The notes under the pieces were generated by a model, which was not told where the DNA came from, searched no databases, and saw nothing but the letters and a program-made list of their open reading frames with translations. DNA of 64,000 nt, taken from contig JAAOMT010000572.1 in the NCBI GenBank assembly GCA_016748015.1, forward strand, positions 240,654-304,653. Direction: 5' to 3'. A program made the translations under genes and the position numbers. Positions 45,481-57,085 of this stretch are shown one piece after another. How positions within the stretch are numbered: the first letter of the stretch is position 1; every line of letters begins with the position of its first letter. The stretch comes from Geosiphon pyriformis (Eukaryota; Glomeromycota; Glomeromycetes; Archaeosporales; Geosiphonaceae).

Positions 45481-47280
45481 GTTCAACCAATCTGGCTAAT
45501 GATATGTATCTATAGTTGTATACTCGATTAATTTTTTGGTACATGCCTAATAATTTCTCTTTTAAAAATTTCCTTTTTTAATCCTGAAAAAAACTGTAAA
45601 ATTTTGTATAAAAGTCTTTAGACAAAAAAAAAGTAGATTCAAATATAAGCGATATCACACGCGATAACCATGCTTCCTATTACTTTTTGTACTCACCCCC
45701 ACAAATTGAAATAACATATTATAGTCTTTTTAATAAACGAGGCCAAAAAGTGCTACTTTCTAATGAAACAATTTGCAGTGATTGTTTCAAAAAGCTTGCC
45801 ACTTCATAGATTGATTATCTCCAATAAAATTCACCTTCAATTCCGAGTTTTCACATCTTTATGTTTAATTTCTAGAAATAAAAATTATTAACCAATAATA
45901 GCATATATCGAAACTATAATAAAATCTTTCATTTTTTAATTAAAAGCCAGTAATTCTTACATTTCAGAAAAAAAAAATTAAAGAAATGTAATAAATTAAA
46001 AAATTTTTTTTTTTCAAAATGCCATTAAATTACATAATATAAATTCATTTATAACCAACTTTTTTTAATCTTTCTAAAATTTCAATATTATAATGATTCT
46101 TAATGCTTTTTTTAAACTTTGAATAATAATTAGTTTAATGAATATAAACTTTGGTAACAGAAAGTATTGCCTATTAAAAATTCTAAAATCTTAATACTTT
46201 TATTTTTTATAAACAAACTTTTTGATAAGTAACAAAAAACTTATTTTGACATTATGTACTACGAGAATTTAAGGCTAATACTTGCCACCTTCATTGAATG
46301 TAACCTAATTCAAATTAGAAACATTTTGGGATTTCTTTATTAGGTGGCTTTTTTTAGAAGTTCACAGTATTAAAAATATCACTAAGATTTTCTACTCTTT
46401 ACCAATTATTGTTGTTTAGAATACAAAAATTATTCAACATTTTGAGTTGTGAAAATCCCCCAAGATTTAGAATTTTTTTTTTGAAAGTTCTATGATTGAA
46501 AATTGCAACATTCTCAAAAATTAACTGGCTTATCGCGGTAATTTATAATCTAACATGTGGGAAACGCATATTATAATACAAAGTTTCTTCACTTGAGGAG
46601 AGCGTCGTAGCCTACATAATGAAGAACTTGACTTTTTTCGACCTTGAGAACAGAGTTATGTTCCTGGGTTTCTTTAAAAAAAATTTTGTCTACAAGGGGC
46701 GATAAATTTAACTGTTAATCTTTGAAAGACATGGCAGTCGAGGGAAATTCCTATGTCAATATTTTCTTCGCCTGTGGTATTAAGATCTCATTATCTCGTA
46801 AACAAACAAATTTGTTACTGAAAGGATGGAGAAAATCGACGAGTTATTTTTTTAGAATCTCCTAGACAAGAGAATTCGGTTGGACTTTTAAATTGAAGAA
46901 TTTTATATAATTGGTTGTTATGGAATCAATTAAAATCATTCTGTTGTTTCGAAAAATCAGCATTCAATTTTAGGGTACCCATCATATGATCATTATCGTG
47001 AGTATCACGAAATAAAAGGATTAAAATGACAAGACTGAACGATGGTCCGCGGCATATAAAATAATAATTTGCTTATATGATTCAATAAGAAATTTTCAAG
47101 CTACTATATTTTGAGCTCTGAAGAGAGTTATAAATGAAAAATTCTCATCAAAATTTTTTTTTTTGAAAGTTTTCCCAAATAAAACGTTGAATCAATATTT
47201 TTCCCTACAAATTATTTCAAACTTGCAACGGTGAATAAAAATTGGGAAATTGGATTTTTGTTCATTTCAGAATTGAGGTC
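45481..47280. other. Intergenic region, no recognised gene
   Basis: Moderately AT-rich, with some more balanced stretches near 46540-46830 that show no motif. No repeats of note. It leads into the 3' end of the minus-strand Sel1 gene. Confidence 0.5.
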
Positions 47281-47925
47281 TTAATAATCATTGGTCATAA
47301 TGTGAAACAGCGGACGATTTCTCAGGCCATTCCACATAGCTTTACGATACCAATAGATGGCCTTATGGAGATCTTGCTCAGTCCCTTCCCCGGTTCCATA
47401 ACATTCTGCTATTGCCTCCCGATACACAAAATCTTGCCCAGGGGCTGCTCGCTGGTAGCAAATAAAAGCTTTTCTCTTATCTTCAACCACTCCTGAACCA
47501 TTTCCAAATTCATAACAAAAGCCCAAACGATAAGCAGCTTGAAGAGATCCATTCATCATCGCTCGCTTCAATAACTCATAGCCAGTTTCACCCTTGTTTT
47601 CCAGTATGATGTTGGCTCCTCCCCCATGGAGAAAATATCCCAGATTATATTGACCATAATGATATCCCAATTCTGCAGAAACCTTGTACCATTTCATCAT
47701 TTCATTGATGTTTTCTGGAGTTCCAATTCCCCAAAAATAACAAAATCCAAGTATGTGAGCGTATTCAGGGTTTTCCCGTGCTACCTCAGATAGTTGCTCA
47801 AAAAGGCTTTGTGAGGTCAGATTTTTCATTTCTAACCAACTTTCTATGCTCTCCTTGATGAAGTCGTCGTTAGCACCTGAATCAATCACTAATGATATTT
47901 TTGTGGAGAGATCATGAAGATCCAT
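47281..47925 (-). CDS. Sel1-repeat protein
   Basis: A single exon of 214 residues from the ATG at 47925 (MDLHDLSTKISLVIDSG). After about 60 N-terminal residues come Sel1/TPR-like repeats with the A-x-x-x-L-G-x-x-Y-x-x-G signature: HILGFCYFWGIGTPEN, GQYNLGYFLHGGG, AAYRLGFCYEFGNGSG, and AECYGTGEGTEQDLHKAIYW. Sel1 repeats are alpha-solenoid scaffolds for protein binding; in Glomeromycotina they are a hugely expanded, often kinase-linked family of unknown function. No kinase domain or signal peptide is present. It is divergent from the next Sel1 gene, with a 275-bp shared upstream region. Confidence 0.85.
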   Translation of the reverse strand: MDLHDLSTKISLVIDSGANDDFIKESIESWLEMKNLTSQSLFEQLSEVARENPEYAHILGFCYFWGIGTPENINEMMKWYKVSAELGYHYGQYNLGYFLHGGGANIILENKGETGYELLKRAMMNGSLQAAYRLGFCYEFGNGSGVVEDKRKAFICYQRAAPGQDFVYREAIAECYGTGEGTEQDLHKAIYWYRKAMWNGLRNRPLFHIMTNDY

Positions 47926-48200
47926 GTTGGAAGAGGTGCTTTGCGGTGATACCAATGTCGAGGATTAATGTTTTGGTTTAACCTATTACACAAGTTAATA
48001 GTGATTGTCGTTTTGTGAAATATGAGCATTTCAACAATAAACTAAGTTCTCTTAGATTATATTGATCCCTTTTTTGGGCGTACTAAGTAATGGTTACGCA
48101 AATAATGCGTAATCTCAATGCGCTGACCTTAGGTTGATTTGGCAAACTTGTCGTTTTCACAATATTGAACTTAATATTTCCAATCACTTAAATATTTTAA

Positions 48201-49182
48201 ATGAATGATATTTCGAACAAATTACGTATTTTGGATATCCATAATGAATCATATGTAAATATGGAAAATTCTCTGCAAGCACAAGCAAACCTTTTAGCTC
48301 AAGATTTTGCCGATGAAATAACTCCAGAAGAAATCACTATAGCCGACGAACTCATGACTATAGTCAACGAAGATAATGATAAATGGATGTCAGACGATAA
48401 AATTGACATTCATGTCAATGCATGGCTAAAAAAGTGCAATTATAATCCTGAGCGACTTTTTCAGGTTGCCCTTAGCCAAGGCCATCGTCTGGAATACACA
48501 ATATCGCTTGGATTTTTGTATCGTTGGGGAATCGGAACCGAGAAAAATGATGTCGAAGCTTTTTCATGGTACAAGGTTGCTGCTGATGCTGGTCTTTCTC
48601 TGGGAATTTCAGAAATTGGATACTGTTATCAAAATTCTCTAGGTGTTGAACAAAGTGATGAGAAAGCTTTGGAATGTTATATGAAGAGTGCAGAGATGGG
48701 AAATGCATTTGCACAATGTAGTTTGGCGACTTGTTATTCCCTTGGAGTGGCTACAGCGGTTGATTATGAGAAGGCTTTAATTTGGTATACACGTTCCGCC
48801 GTTGCGGGAAATTCTATTGCACAACATGACCTTGCGTATTCTTATTATTGTGGTAACTATGATATTCGGGTGTTTTTTAAATTCCTAAAGTAATATTTGG
48901 ATTTTGAATTTAATTTCTTCAATTCGTACAGGGCTTGGAACACGTAAAGATTATCGAACAGCATTTTATTGGTATCTGGAATCTGCCATGAAGGGTCTCG
49001 CTGCTGGTTGCTACAAGGTAGGAACATTGCTAAAGAAAGGCCATGGAACGAACATTGATTTGCATGAAGCCTTATGGTGGTTTCGCAGAGGTCATAACTT
49101 TACGGAATTCGAGTCATCAGAATCCGAAACTCGTTGCTATTACTCATTGCGTATCATTTTCACTTATGGAAATGGCGCTTGA
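48201..49182 (+). CDS. Sel1-repeat protein
   Basis: Two exons (48201-48852 and 48932-49182) give 300 residues. The N-terminal 90 residues (ADELMTIVNEDNDKWMSDDK, HVNAWLKKCNYNPERLFQVA) are shared with the paralogue at 56.1 kb. At least five Sel1 repeats follow, for example YTISLGFLYRWGIGTEKN, AFAQCSLATCYSLGVATAVD, IAQHDLAYSYYCGLGTRKD and CYKVGTLLKKGHGTNIDLHE. The intron splits a repeat after its conserved glycine in phase 1. No catalytic domain is visible. The function is probably scaffolding and is not known. Confidence 0.88.
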
Positions 49183-49569
49183 TTTAAGGTTTTAAAACTT
49201 GTAGTGCCGGAGGTAATGAAGCTGAAATCCGGCGACATACCTGTCAACTTGGTATGAAAACCGGCGAAAAATAAGTCTCACAAAAAAAATATTCCTGATA
49301 AAAAATTAGGAGATTTTTAAGTTTTTCATTAATTGTATTTCATATAAATAAAATTTCGATTTTTAAATTTAACTTCATTCGGTGAACAATGGATTTCCAA
49401 AATGCTTGTTTAAGTGTTCTATTGCGAATCACAAATATATTTTTTAATTTTAATAGTTTGTGAAAATGAATTTGGAATAATCCCAATCGATTAATAGGTT
49501 TTCAGGTTGTGACAAGAAATAATATTTTTAAGAGATGACATAATCGTCCCAAAAGAAAAGAGAGAGAGA
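49183..49569. other. Spacer between Sel1 gene and Tc1 element
   Basis: No gene seen. A short GA-repeat (AGAGAGAGAGA near 49560) immediately precedes the transposon's TA target site. Confidence 0.6.
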
Positions 49570-49668
49570 TACAGGGGGGTATAAAAAATATTGGACACTT
49601 TATAATATGTTATATAAAAGAACTAACTTATGAATCGTTAATTTTTTATTATTATATTAAAATACATG

Positions 49669-50707
49669 TTAGTATTTTGTTTGACCCCCATTTGCTTCAA
49701 GAATAGCTTGAATTTGACGTGGCATAGACTTGATCAAATTACGATAGTAATTTACAGGTATCGCATCCCATTCTTCCTTAACCCACTGTTTCAATTGTAC
49801 AATATTTGAGGGTTGTGAATTATGTTGACGAATATTAACTTCAATATATGACCAAGGATTTTCTATTGGAGTAATATCAGGACTTTGTGCTGGCCAAGGA
49901 AGTAATTCAACATTTGAAGAGGTAAGAAAAGAACGCCCAACTTTTGATGTGTGGATTGGTGCATTGTCTTCCTGAAAAAAAAACTTTTTTTTAGTTTTTT
50001 TTGCATGAAGTTTTACCATAGGAATTGCATAATTAGCCAAGGTTTCCCGGTGTATAACTCCTGTAATATGACCAACCAAAGGAACTAAAGGACCCAAACC
50101 AACCCATGAAAAACATCCCCAAAACATGCGACCAAAGCTTTTTCTAACTGTGGCTGCAATACAATCCTTATGAAACTCTTCGGAAGTTTTACGCCATACA
50201 CGTCCAAATCCTTTAGTTCTTAATTGTGTATATGTAGATTCATCTGACCAAACAACTCGTTTAAAATCTTCTACTGTCCAATTTTCATAAGTACGAGCCC
50301 ATTGTAAACGTTTTTCTNNNNNNNNNNNNNNNNNNNNNNNNNNNNNNNNNNNNNNNNNNNNNNNNNNNNNNNNNNNNNNNNNNNNNNNNNNNNNNNNNNN
50401 NNNNNNNNNNNNNNNNNNNNNNNNNNNNNNNNNNNNNNNNNNNNNNNNNNNNNNNNNNNNNNNNNNNNNNNNNNNNNNNNNNNNNNNNNNNNNNNNNNNN
50501 NNNNNNNNNNNNNNNNNNNNNNNNNNNNNNNNNNNNNNNNNNNNNNNNNNNTAGGAAGTTTTTTTAGCTCGTATGACTTCATACATGTATTACAGAAGAA
50601 CGTGAACATTCAATAGTCGTGGAAATCTCACTGTTTGTATGTCCTAATTTTTTTGCTGAAATAATCCCTCCTTTTTGGTATTCAGAAAGTTCTTTTCCAA
50701 GACACAT
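49669..50707 (-). CDS. Tc1/mariner DD34E transposase (interrupted by an assembly gap)
   Basis: The C-terminal 200 residues are intact and show the catalytic triad: VVWSDEST (first Asp), FFQEDNAPIHTSK (second Asp) and PDITPIENPWSYIE, in which the Glu of IEN stands after 34 intervening residues, i.e. DD34E. The N-terminal helix-turn-helix is visible before the gap: the ATG at 50707 starts MCLGKELSEYQKGGIISAKK, followed by NSEISTTIECSRSSV. Then the frame meets a stop near 50585, just before the gap, so either a frameshift is present or the sequence next to the gap is poor. It would cut and paste the element at TA sites if intact. Confidence 0.85.
50318..50551. other. Assembly gap (234 N)
   Basis: A run of N inside the transposase gene. 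If the true gap size differs from the stated one, the reading frame across it cannot be inferred. Confidence 0.99.
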
Positions 50708-51003
50708 TTGATGCGGTAAATTTTTTCATGACAAGAATGTTTGATATTTTATATATACGCGTATGATCCACTGTTGTGTTTTACAAGGACGCGATTTATG
50801 TTGATTTGTAGATTATAACTATAAGAAATTATAAAAAAAATTATGGCTTAAATTGGTAATGATATTACAATATATAGCCTTTTTTATATATTATATTAAG
50901 TGTCCAATACTTTTTATACCCCCCTGTATATGTCCTGGATTCAGTAATCCTTTAGAATGAGTTTCCATAAAAATTTTATTACCCTATGCCAATCTTGCGA
51001 TAC

Positions 51004-51607
51004 TCAGTACACAATTTCGTAACATCTATCCAGTTTTCTCATGGCTTTTGGATAAACCATATGGGAGTGCGTAGCAGATTTCTGATACCAAAAGAGGGCA
51101 GCAAACACATTTTCTTTTAACTCCTCACCATACTCATAGCATCTTCCAAGAGAGTATTGAGCGTTTGCTGCTCCAGCTTTGGCAGCTCTTTTAAACCAAT
51201 AGAATGGACGTTGATGGCTCCTTTGCCTGCACGATAAATGACTCCCAGCAGAAATTGGGCTGATGGGCATAACTCTTCCACGGCTCTATGTCGTCAAAAA
51301 TATGACTTGCCAATATTTCGTGGTGTTCCAATTTCATATCTATAACAATCTGCCAATTGAGTCCGACCCTCTGATTGACCAGCTAATGCGAATATTTTGA
51401 ACCTTTGAATGCTAATGAATGTGAAATGTCAGTACCAATGCCATATAAGTAGAAGAATTGATGAATTCAGGTAAATGCCTTCTTTGATAAACCAATCGAA
51501 AAGCCGGTTCTCCATGAATCATCATTACTTTCAATAGAATTTTCGCTATCCGAAGCTTTTAAAGTATTTTGATGATGTTGGCAATATTGACTTGGTAAAC
51601 ATTCCAT
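51004..51607 (-). pseudogene. Frameshifted Sel1-repeat gene
   Basis: From an ATG at 51607 (MECLPSQYCQHHQNTLKASD) the minus strand carries Sel1 units spread over at least three frames: YLYGIGTDISHSLAFK, then ALAGQSEGRTQLADCYRYEI, then AQFLLGVIYRAGKGA, and finally the open C-terminal end from about 51205 (PFYWFKRAAKAGAANAQYSL, YEYGEELKENVFAALFWYQK). Frame changes occur near 51470, 51410 and 51210, with a stop near 51300. It is best seen as a decayed member of the local Sel1 cluster, next to the Tc1 insertion, which lies just outside its 3' end. Confidence 0.75.
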
Positions 51608-53604
51608 CCTTGTGAGGATCACTTTGGAAAAGATGGGCGCTGTAATAACGTTCTTAAATGAAAAATAACAGTTATTTCTGCAGATTTAACTTTTGATCAA
51701 AAATGCAAGCTTTTCTTTAACCACTTGAAATTCCAATATACAAATTTGACAATGATTCATGAAAAAATTTACTTGTCATTTTATTACATACAAAAAAAGA
51801 AATATTTCAATTGAGGATCAGAAATAATAAATTTGAGCTGTTAGTTTTCTTTTTTTACCATGTAATAATATTATTAGTTTTTTTTATTAGGTAATTGTTT
51901 TGTTAAATTTTTTTATTTATTATTATTATTAGGTTTTTTATTATATTTATTTAATAATATATTATTTTTACTAAATGACATTCAAACTATCGATACAAAA
52001 ATTTGAATTTAAATTGGTGAAATATTCAAAGAGTTAATGAAAAAAAAAATGGAAACCAGAAATGTTTGTCATGATTTCACTATTAAAGTTTAACTGGAAG
52101 AAAAAGAATAAAATCATAAGAATGTAAAATCAAAACCTTCTTCCATATTTGTTAAGGATTAGCATGATTCTGAACTGGTGGTTGTTTTTTTAAATATAAA
52201 ATGGAATCTGACTTATTGATACCAAAATTTCAGACACTATGGTAAAATCTGAGATAAAAAGGATAAAAATAAAGAATTAGAAAGTGAATCAAAGTAAACT
52301 AAACAGCCATTAAAGAAAAATAAAGAAAGCAATGCCTCTTGTAGGAACTATTGGTAGAATTTTGTTTTTCAAATAGAAAAGCTATAATGAAAAAGTTGCT
52401 CTTATTACATATGTCGGGTAAAAAGAATTGTTATCATTTTTTATCTTGACTTTTTTTTTAAATATATCTTTGAATTAATAAAAATTACTATTAAAAAAAA
52501 TTTTCTAAAATGATATAAAATAACGCCTACTAAAGCCTGATTCTATATTTTAAAAATATAGAGAGAGAAGCTAATATTTAATCTTTAGATTAAACTATCC
52601 AAAAAATTTCAGACATCTTAATTTCAGAGCATTCGTTTCCTAGAGAATTTTAAGGGTTTGAACTTGAACTTTAACTTGAAATTATTTTTATAAATGGAAA
52701 AAAGACAAAATTATTAAAATTTTAAGTTTTGCGTAATCGTATTTTCGGGATCATAACCAAATTGTCATGAGTTTCAAACAACAAATACTAATCAAGACCT
52801 ATTCAGATGTTATTGAAATTAACGTATATTCAAAATTTTCTTTATTTTTAAACTCCATCTTTCACCCTCTATTTTTCTTTGAATATATTGATTTAAAAAA
52901 TTCAAACTTCAATTATTAAGAAAGTGAAGGCCTTATTTAAGCTATCATAATATGACTTTTCTATAATTTAAAATTTTCTGAAAATTCTCTTTGGTTTTTT
53001 AACGAAAAGCACTTTCTTTTCCCAAGTCTTTTAATTAGGCGAACCGCATCTAATATAATACTGAATATTACAAGTTTTCAATGAGAACTCAAGATATTAA
53101 TGGAATATTAGGAATATTTGAGGTTATAGTCTTCAATAGAAAGTATTACGAGGGATATTTAATATATTATCCTTCACTCTCGCATTTTACTAGGTTGAAA
53201 ATTAGCTGAATAATTAATAAAATTGAATGGAATAAAAACAAAGAGATTATATTTTTGCTAATGTTTCAGAATTTATTTCTCTAAGGCGTGACACTTTTTA
53301 TCAATGCGATTATAAAAATTAAATTTTTTTTCATTGGAGTTTACAGTGTCCATTTCAATTATTGATTTATTTAGGAGGGAATATAAAACTAAATTATTCA
53401 AGTAAAATTGATTAATTATAAAAATAGCTGCAAAAAATCTTTAGCCAACTACATATTTTTAATTAAAATGATGATTAATCAATATTGAAGAAAATATAAT
53501 CCTTTCAATAAAATCGGTATAAAAAATTAGGGGCATAATGTGAGTTAACTTCGAGCCAAATATTCTTTCTTCTTATAAATCTGTATTCTGAAATCTAATA
53601 TTTT
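51608..53604. other. AT-rich intergenic region, no gene seen
   Basis: About 2 kb without a recognisable frame. It contains poly-T/TTA strings near 51840-51990. Nothing else of note. Confidence 0.6.
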
Positions 53605-54979
53605 TCAATTAGTTTGAGACCAAGCTCGAGATAAAAATTCACGACAATCTTTGAACGTGGTATTAAAATAAGGCCCAAAATGCACTGATGTTCCTCTACC
53701 ATCAGTCCCTGAGTTACATTCCTACAAAACCAGAATTGAATCAGTTTAGTTTTCACGTATATTCAAGCAATAAAACCATTCTTGTATAACCTACCCTATT
53801 CTCGCCAGCTCCAACATTGACATATGAGTATCCAGGGCATTTGAAAAGATTATATAAGGAATTAAATTGATTAAGATTTGAATCTGGGCATTCACAATTT
53901 TTAGGTACAATCCATAATTCCATTTCATGATGACTGAGATCATAATCCCTGCGAAACGATTCCAAATAGCTGGGCATAAAATCGTTCGAATGTGTAACAC
54001 GATAGACCTCCAATACTCTATTAACATATTTTGCGAAAGCAGCGTTTCCAATCCTTGGTTGACCAAAAGTGACTGCAGTAAATTCGAAATTCTGAATTTC
54101 GCTATCTTCTTGGTTAAGTGCAAAAAAAGCCTCCTTTATCATGAGTGCTGTTAATACTGCATAAGCTATTAAGTAGATAAGAAATCAAAGAAATAAATCT
54201 ACAATGTAACAAGATAAAAATAGCTTGAAGTCAAATTTAAAAGGTGTTTTAAATACCCCCTCCAATTGCATGTCCAGTGAAATAAAATCGAACTCTTTTC
54301 ATTTTAAGAGTATCTATGGACTTGCGTAGTAGGTTGAAAAGTGGTTCTATCATTTCACGCACATCATGATACCAACTGTGTTCCACATAGGCACCGTCCA
54401 ATTCTTCATATTTCGTCAGCCTAGGTATCCTATTAACCCATTCTTCGATACTCAAATCAGGAGCATGAAAATACATAATTACCTCATTACCTTTAATATT
54501 CATAACAGTGTTGACTAAAACATATTTCAAAATGAAATGATTTTTTTTGATGATGAGTATTAAAATAAATTCAATGAAAATCAATGAAACTTCTTAATAA
54601 TACCATATGTTGTTTCAGAGCCTATAGTACCCGGAGCGGAAGGGTAACAGTAAGCCATATTGGCACAACGAGCCATTTGAGTGAGAAATAAAATGGTTCC
54701 CTCACTATTTAATCGAGTTATTGGCGGTGAGTTTGATGAGTCACCACCCTGAAAATTTTGTCCATCATTTATTGCAATGTCATTCGAATAAATTCTTCGT
54801 CTGAAATTTTTATCCAACAATTCTAAATGTTTTTTAAGCTTTCCTTTTGTAATCTCCCTCTTCGGCCTCCAACTTTGACCAAAAATTCTTGATTGTACCA
54901 AAGCAAAGATTACAATTGTAATACTCGTAGTTATAATCAATACTCTGAGAGCGCCAGATTTGCTTATTGAATTTAGCAT
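53605..54979 (-). CDS. Class-3 lipase-like protein lacking the nucleophilic serine
   Basis: Four exons (54979-54604, 54514-54257, 54165-53795, 53721-53605) join in phase to 373 residues. An N-terminal membrane anchor or signal-anchor spans residues about 9-28 (ALRVLIITTSITIVIFALVQ). The alpha/beta-hydrolase core follows the lipase_3 pattern: MARCANMAYCYP, FYFTGHAIGGAYAVLTAL, VTFGQPRIGNAAFAKYVNRV, YRVTHSNDFMPSY (catalytic Asp about 273) and DLSHHEMELW (catalytic His about 290). The nucleophile elbow is G-H-A-I-G at about 206-210 instead of G-H-S-x-G, so the catalytic Ser is Ala and ordinary lipase chemistry is not expected. C-terminal Cys residues suggest a secretory-pathway protein. Confidence 0.85.
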
Positions 54980-55457
54980 TGATGGAAGTGTGACAGGATA
55001 TTACTTGTATGAACCGAATGTATATTTTAAATTATTATCTTAATGTTTGTCGGGATCGGAATTTAATTGTTCCATTTTTTTTAAAAGTTTTTGTTTATCG
55101 AGAATTTTTTCTCTTGACTTTACCATTAATTGTTATTCATTATAATTAAAAATTATCTTTTAGTCATACTTAATTTATGTCATCAGATTCCCTTTAACCA
55201 TATACATGTATCAGAAATAGTAAATTTCGTATTTTTTTAAATAAAAAAATGAATTCGAATTCAATTTTTAAAGCTAATGTTTATATTATAGAAGCTAGAA
55301 TTTTAGATTTCGCTCCTTTTCGCAAGTATATGCCATTATCTTAAGTGCTGCACCAATTCTATCGTAATCCTTGAATTTAAGTTCCTTTTTGGGTAAATTG
55401 GACAATTCAAGTTATCGTAAATCATTCCTTTAAATTAGTCGTCTAATTCAATTTGTC
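54980..55457. other. Promoter-side spacer upstream of the lipase-like gene
   Basis: About 480 bp, AT-rich. Its right part near 55310-55457 has more balanced composition and may contain unrecognised upstream parts of the Fanzor-like relic. Confidence 0.4.
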
Positions 55458-56030
55458 AGCACTAGTGTGAATGTCGAATTTGCCGTCTACAAAACCCAAG
55501 TGAATAGCTTTATTCATGCAGTCTTTATTGATCCTGGTATTTATACACCTTTTACATGATATTTTCTTACTAAAGAAATAGGTAAAATTGGTCAATAAGA
55601 TATTGAATGTATTGCTCGTATTTGCCTCTACATTGACAATTTAATATTACAAAAAGACAAGTTGGTACAATCAACTTCTAAATGCAAAAAGAAGAAGGCT
55701 AAAAGACTTGATAAAGCAAATAGCAAATATTGAATGAAAAATTAAATACTTGCAAAATGAGATTCACAGAAAGACTATTGTTTTTTTTTTTGCTTATAAA
55801 TTTGATATTATTATTATTATCAAATATGATAAACTGAAAAACAAGAAAAATTACAAAAAAAACAGTTTAAAAGATACTTGGCTCACATTATCGATTTCGA
55901 CAATGTTTAATAGCCAAAGCAGAGGAATTAAGAGTTCATGTCATTATGCAAAATGAAGCTTATACGTCCAAGACTTGCAGTTGGCACTCGGGGAATTTTT
56001 CTCTGGGGATCATGCAGGAAATAGTAGCAA
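55458..56030 (+). pseudogene. TnpB/Fanzor-type RNA-guided nuclease relic
   Basis: Pieces in different frames follow the C-terminal half of TnpB/Fanzor proteins. First, FIHAVFIDPGIYTPFT with the RuvC-I D-P-G motif, a TGA where the family has Trp, then TKEIGKIGQ. Second, the K-rich helix (KCKKKKAKRLDKANSKY). Third, after a frameshift near 55750, NEIHRKTIVFF and FDIIIIIKYDKL (RuvC-II region). Fourth, in another frame from about 55880, HYRFRQCLIAKAEELRVHV and NEAYTSKTCSW. The zinc ribbon and RuvC-III aspartate are missing; a GTRGIFLW word just downstream may be what is left after a deletion. The N-terminal half is absent or unrecognisable. Fanzors are eukaryotic TnpB descendants guided by an adjacent RNA. 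This copy is dead. Confidence 0.7.
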
Positions 56031-56153
56031 TGCTTAGGATTATCTATTATTGATATATAACGGATGTACAGGAATTAGATATCATGATCGCCCAAACATG
56101 TGCCACTGCTTTTAGCAAATACTTTGTTAAAACTTTTTTTACTTGAATCTAAG

Positions 56154-57085
56154 ATGAATTCCAGAAAAATTATTAAATCTCCTTCGATTGTTCCAGTTGC
56201 TTATATCGAGCCAGAAGAAATCACGAATTTTGAAATCGAGACAAATGACATAGCACTGGCTGAAGAGCTTTTAAAAATTGTAAACGACGACAACAAACAG
56301 TGGATATTAGATCCTGATATAGTGGTGCATGTTCAATCCTGGCTCATATTAAACAAATACAACCCTGAAGATGTTTTTCGATCCATTTTTAATCAAAAAC
56401 ATCGTCCCGAATTTGCAATTTTACTCGGTTTTATATATAGGTGGAGCATAGGAATGGTCACCCGTGATCTTTCAAAGTCTTTTCAATGGTACAAAGTTGC
56501 TGCCGAAGCAGGGTCAGCTTTAGCAATGACTGAAGTAGGTGTCTGTTATTTCAATGGAGATGGGGTCACGATTGATAGAAGGAAAGCCCTGGAATACTAC
56601 CAGAAAAGTGCTGAACTTGGAAATGCGTTTGGACAGTACAATCTTTCCTTTTGTCTTGAACATGGAATTGGAACTGAAGCTGATAAAGAGAAGGCTGTTA
56701 ATTTGTTAAAAATTTCTGCTATGGCTGGAAATGCGTTTGCTCAACATAGACTGGCTGTTGCTTATTTTGGAGGTAATTTGAAATACTATTTTTTTTTTGA
56801 ATATTCAAAATATTTTTGAGATTTGATTTTTTTGTCAATTAATTGTTTTTTGGAATTTATATAGGAATCTCCATACCTGTAGATGAATATCTGGGGTTCT
56901 ATTGGTTTCTTGAATCTGCTCAGAGAAAATATTCTCTTAGTTATTTTCAAGTTGGATTCAGTTATAACAAAGGTCATGGAATTGTGCGAGATTTTCACAA
57001 AGCTATTAAATGGTTTCGAAGATCACATCAGGCTGGACAGACTTGTGGGTCATTTTCTTTGCAGAAAATATTTCTGGCTAGATAA
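56154..57085 (+). CDS. Sel1-repeat protein, paralogue of the 48.2-kb gene
   Basis: Two exons (56154-56772 and 56865-57085) give 279 residues. Start MNSRKIIKSPSIVPVAYIEP was chosen because it is the first ATG; upstream frame extension runs into the Fanzor relic. The N-terminal domain (ALAEELLKIVNDDNKQWILD, VHVQSWLILNKYNPEDVFRS) and the Sel1 repeats (AILLGFIYRWSIGMVTRD, AMTEVGVCYFNGDGVTID, FGQYNLSFCLEHGIGTEAD, YFQVGFSYNKGHGIVRD) align with the 48.2-kb gene. The single intron is at the same codon and phase. Likely a scaffold protein of unknown partner. Confidence 0.88.

Larger units (their letters stand above)
49570..50928 (-). mobile_element. Tc1/mariner transposon with terminal inverted repeats
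   Basis: The element (49572-50926) is flanked by TA on both sides. Its ends are inverted repeats of about 30 bp beginning CAGGGGGGTATAAAAA and reading on into TATTGGACACTT, with one or two mismatches. It carries one transposase gene on the minus strand. A run of 234 N at 50318-50551 interrupts the sequence, so the exact length is not known. The near-identical inverted repeats and largely intact transposase suggest a comparatively recent insertion, in contrast to the decayed elements on the left. Confidence 0.92.

Noticed and set aside
47242-47496. Plus-strand frame over the end of the first Sel1 gene
   Set aside because: Antisense of Sel1 repeats; no own motif.
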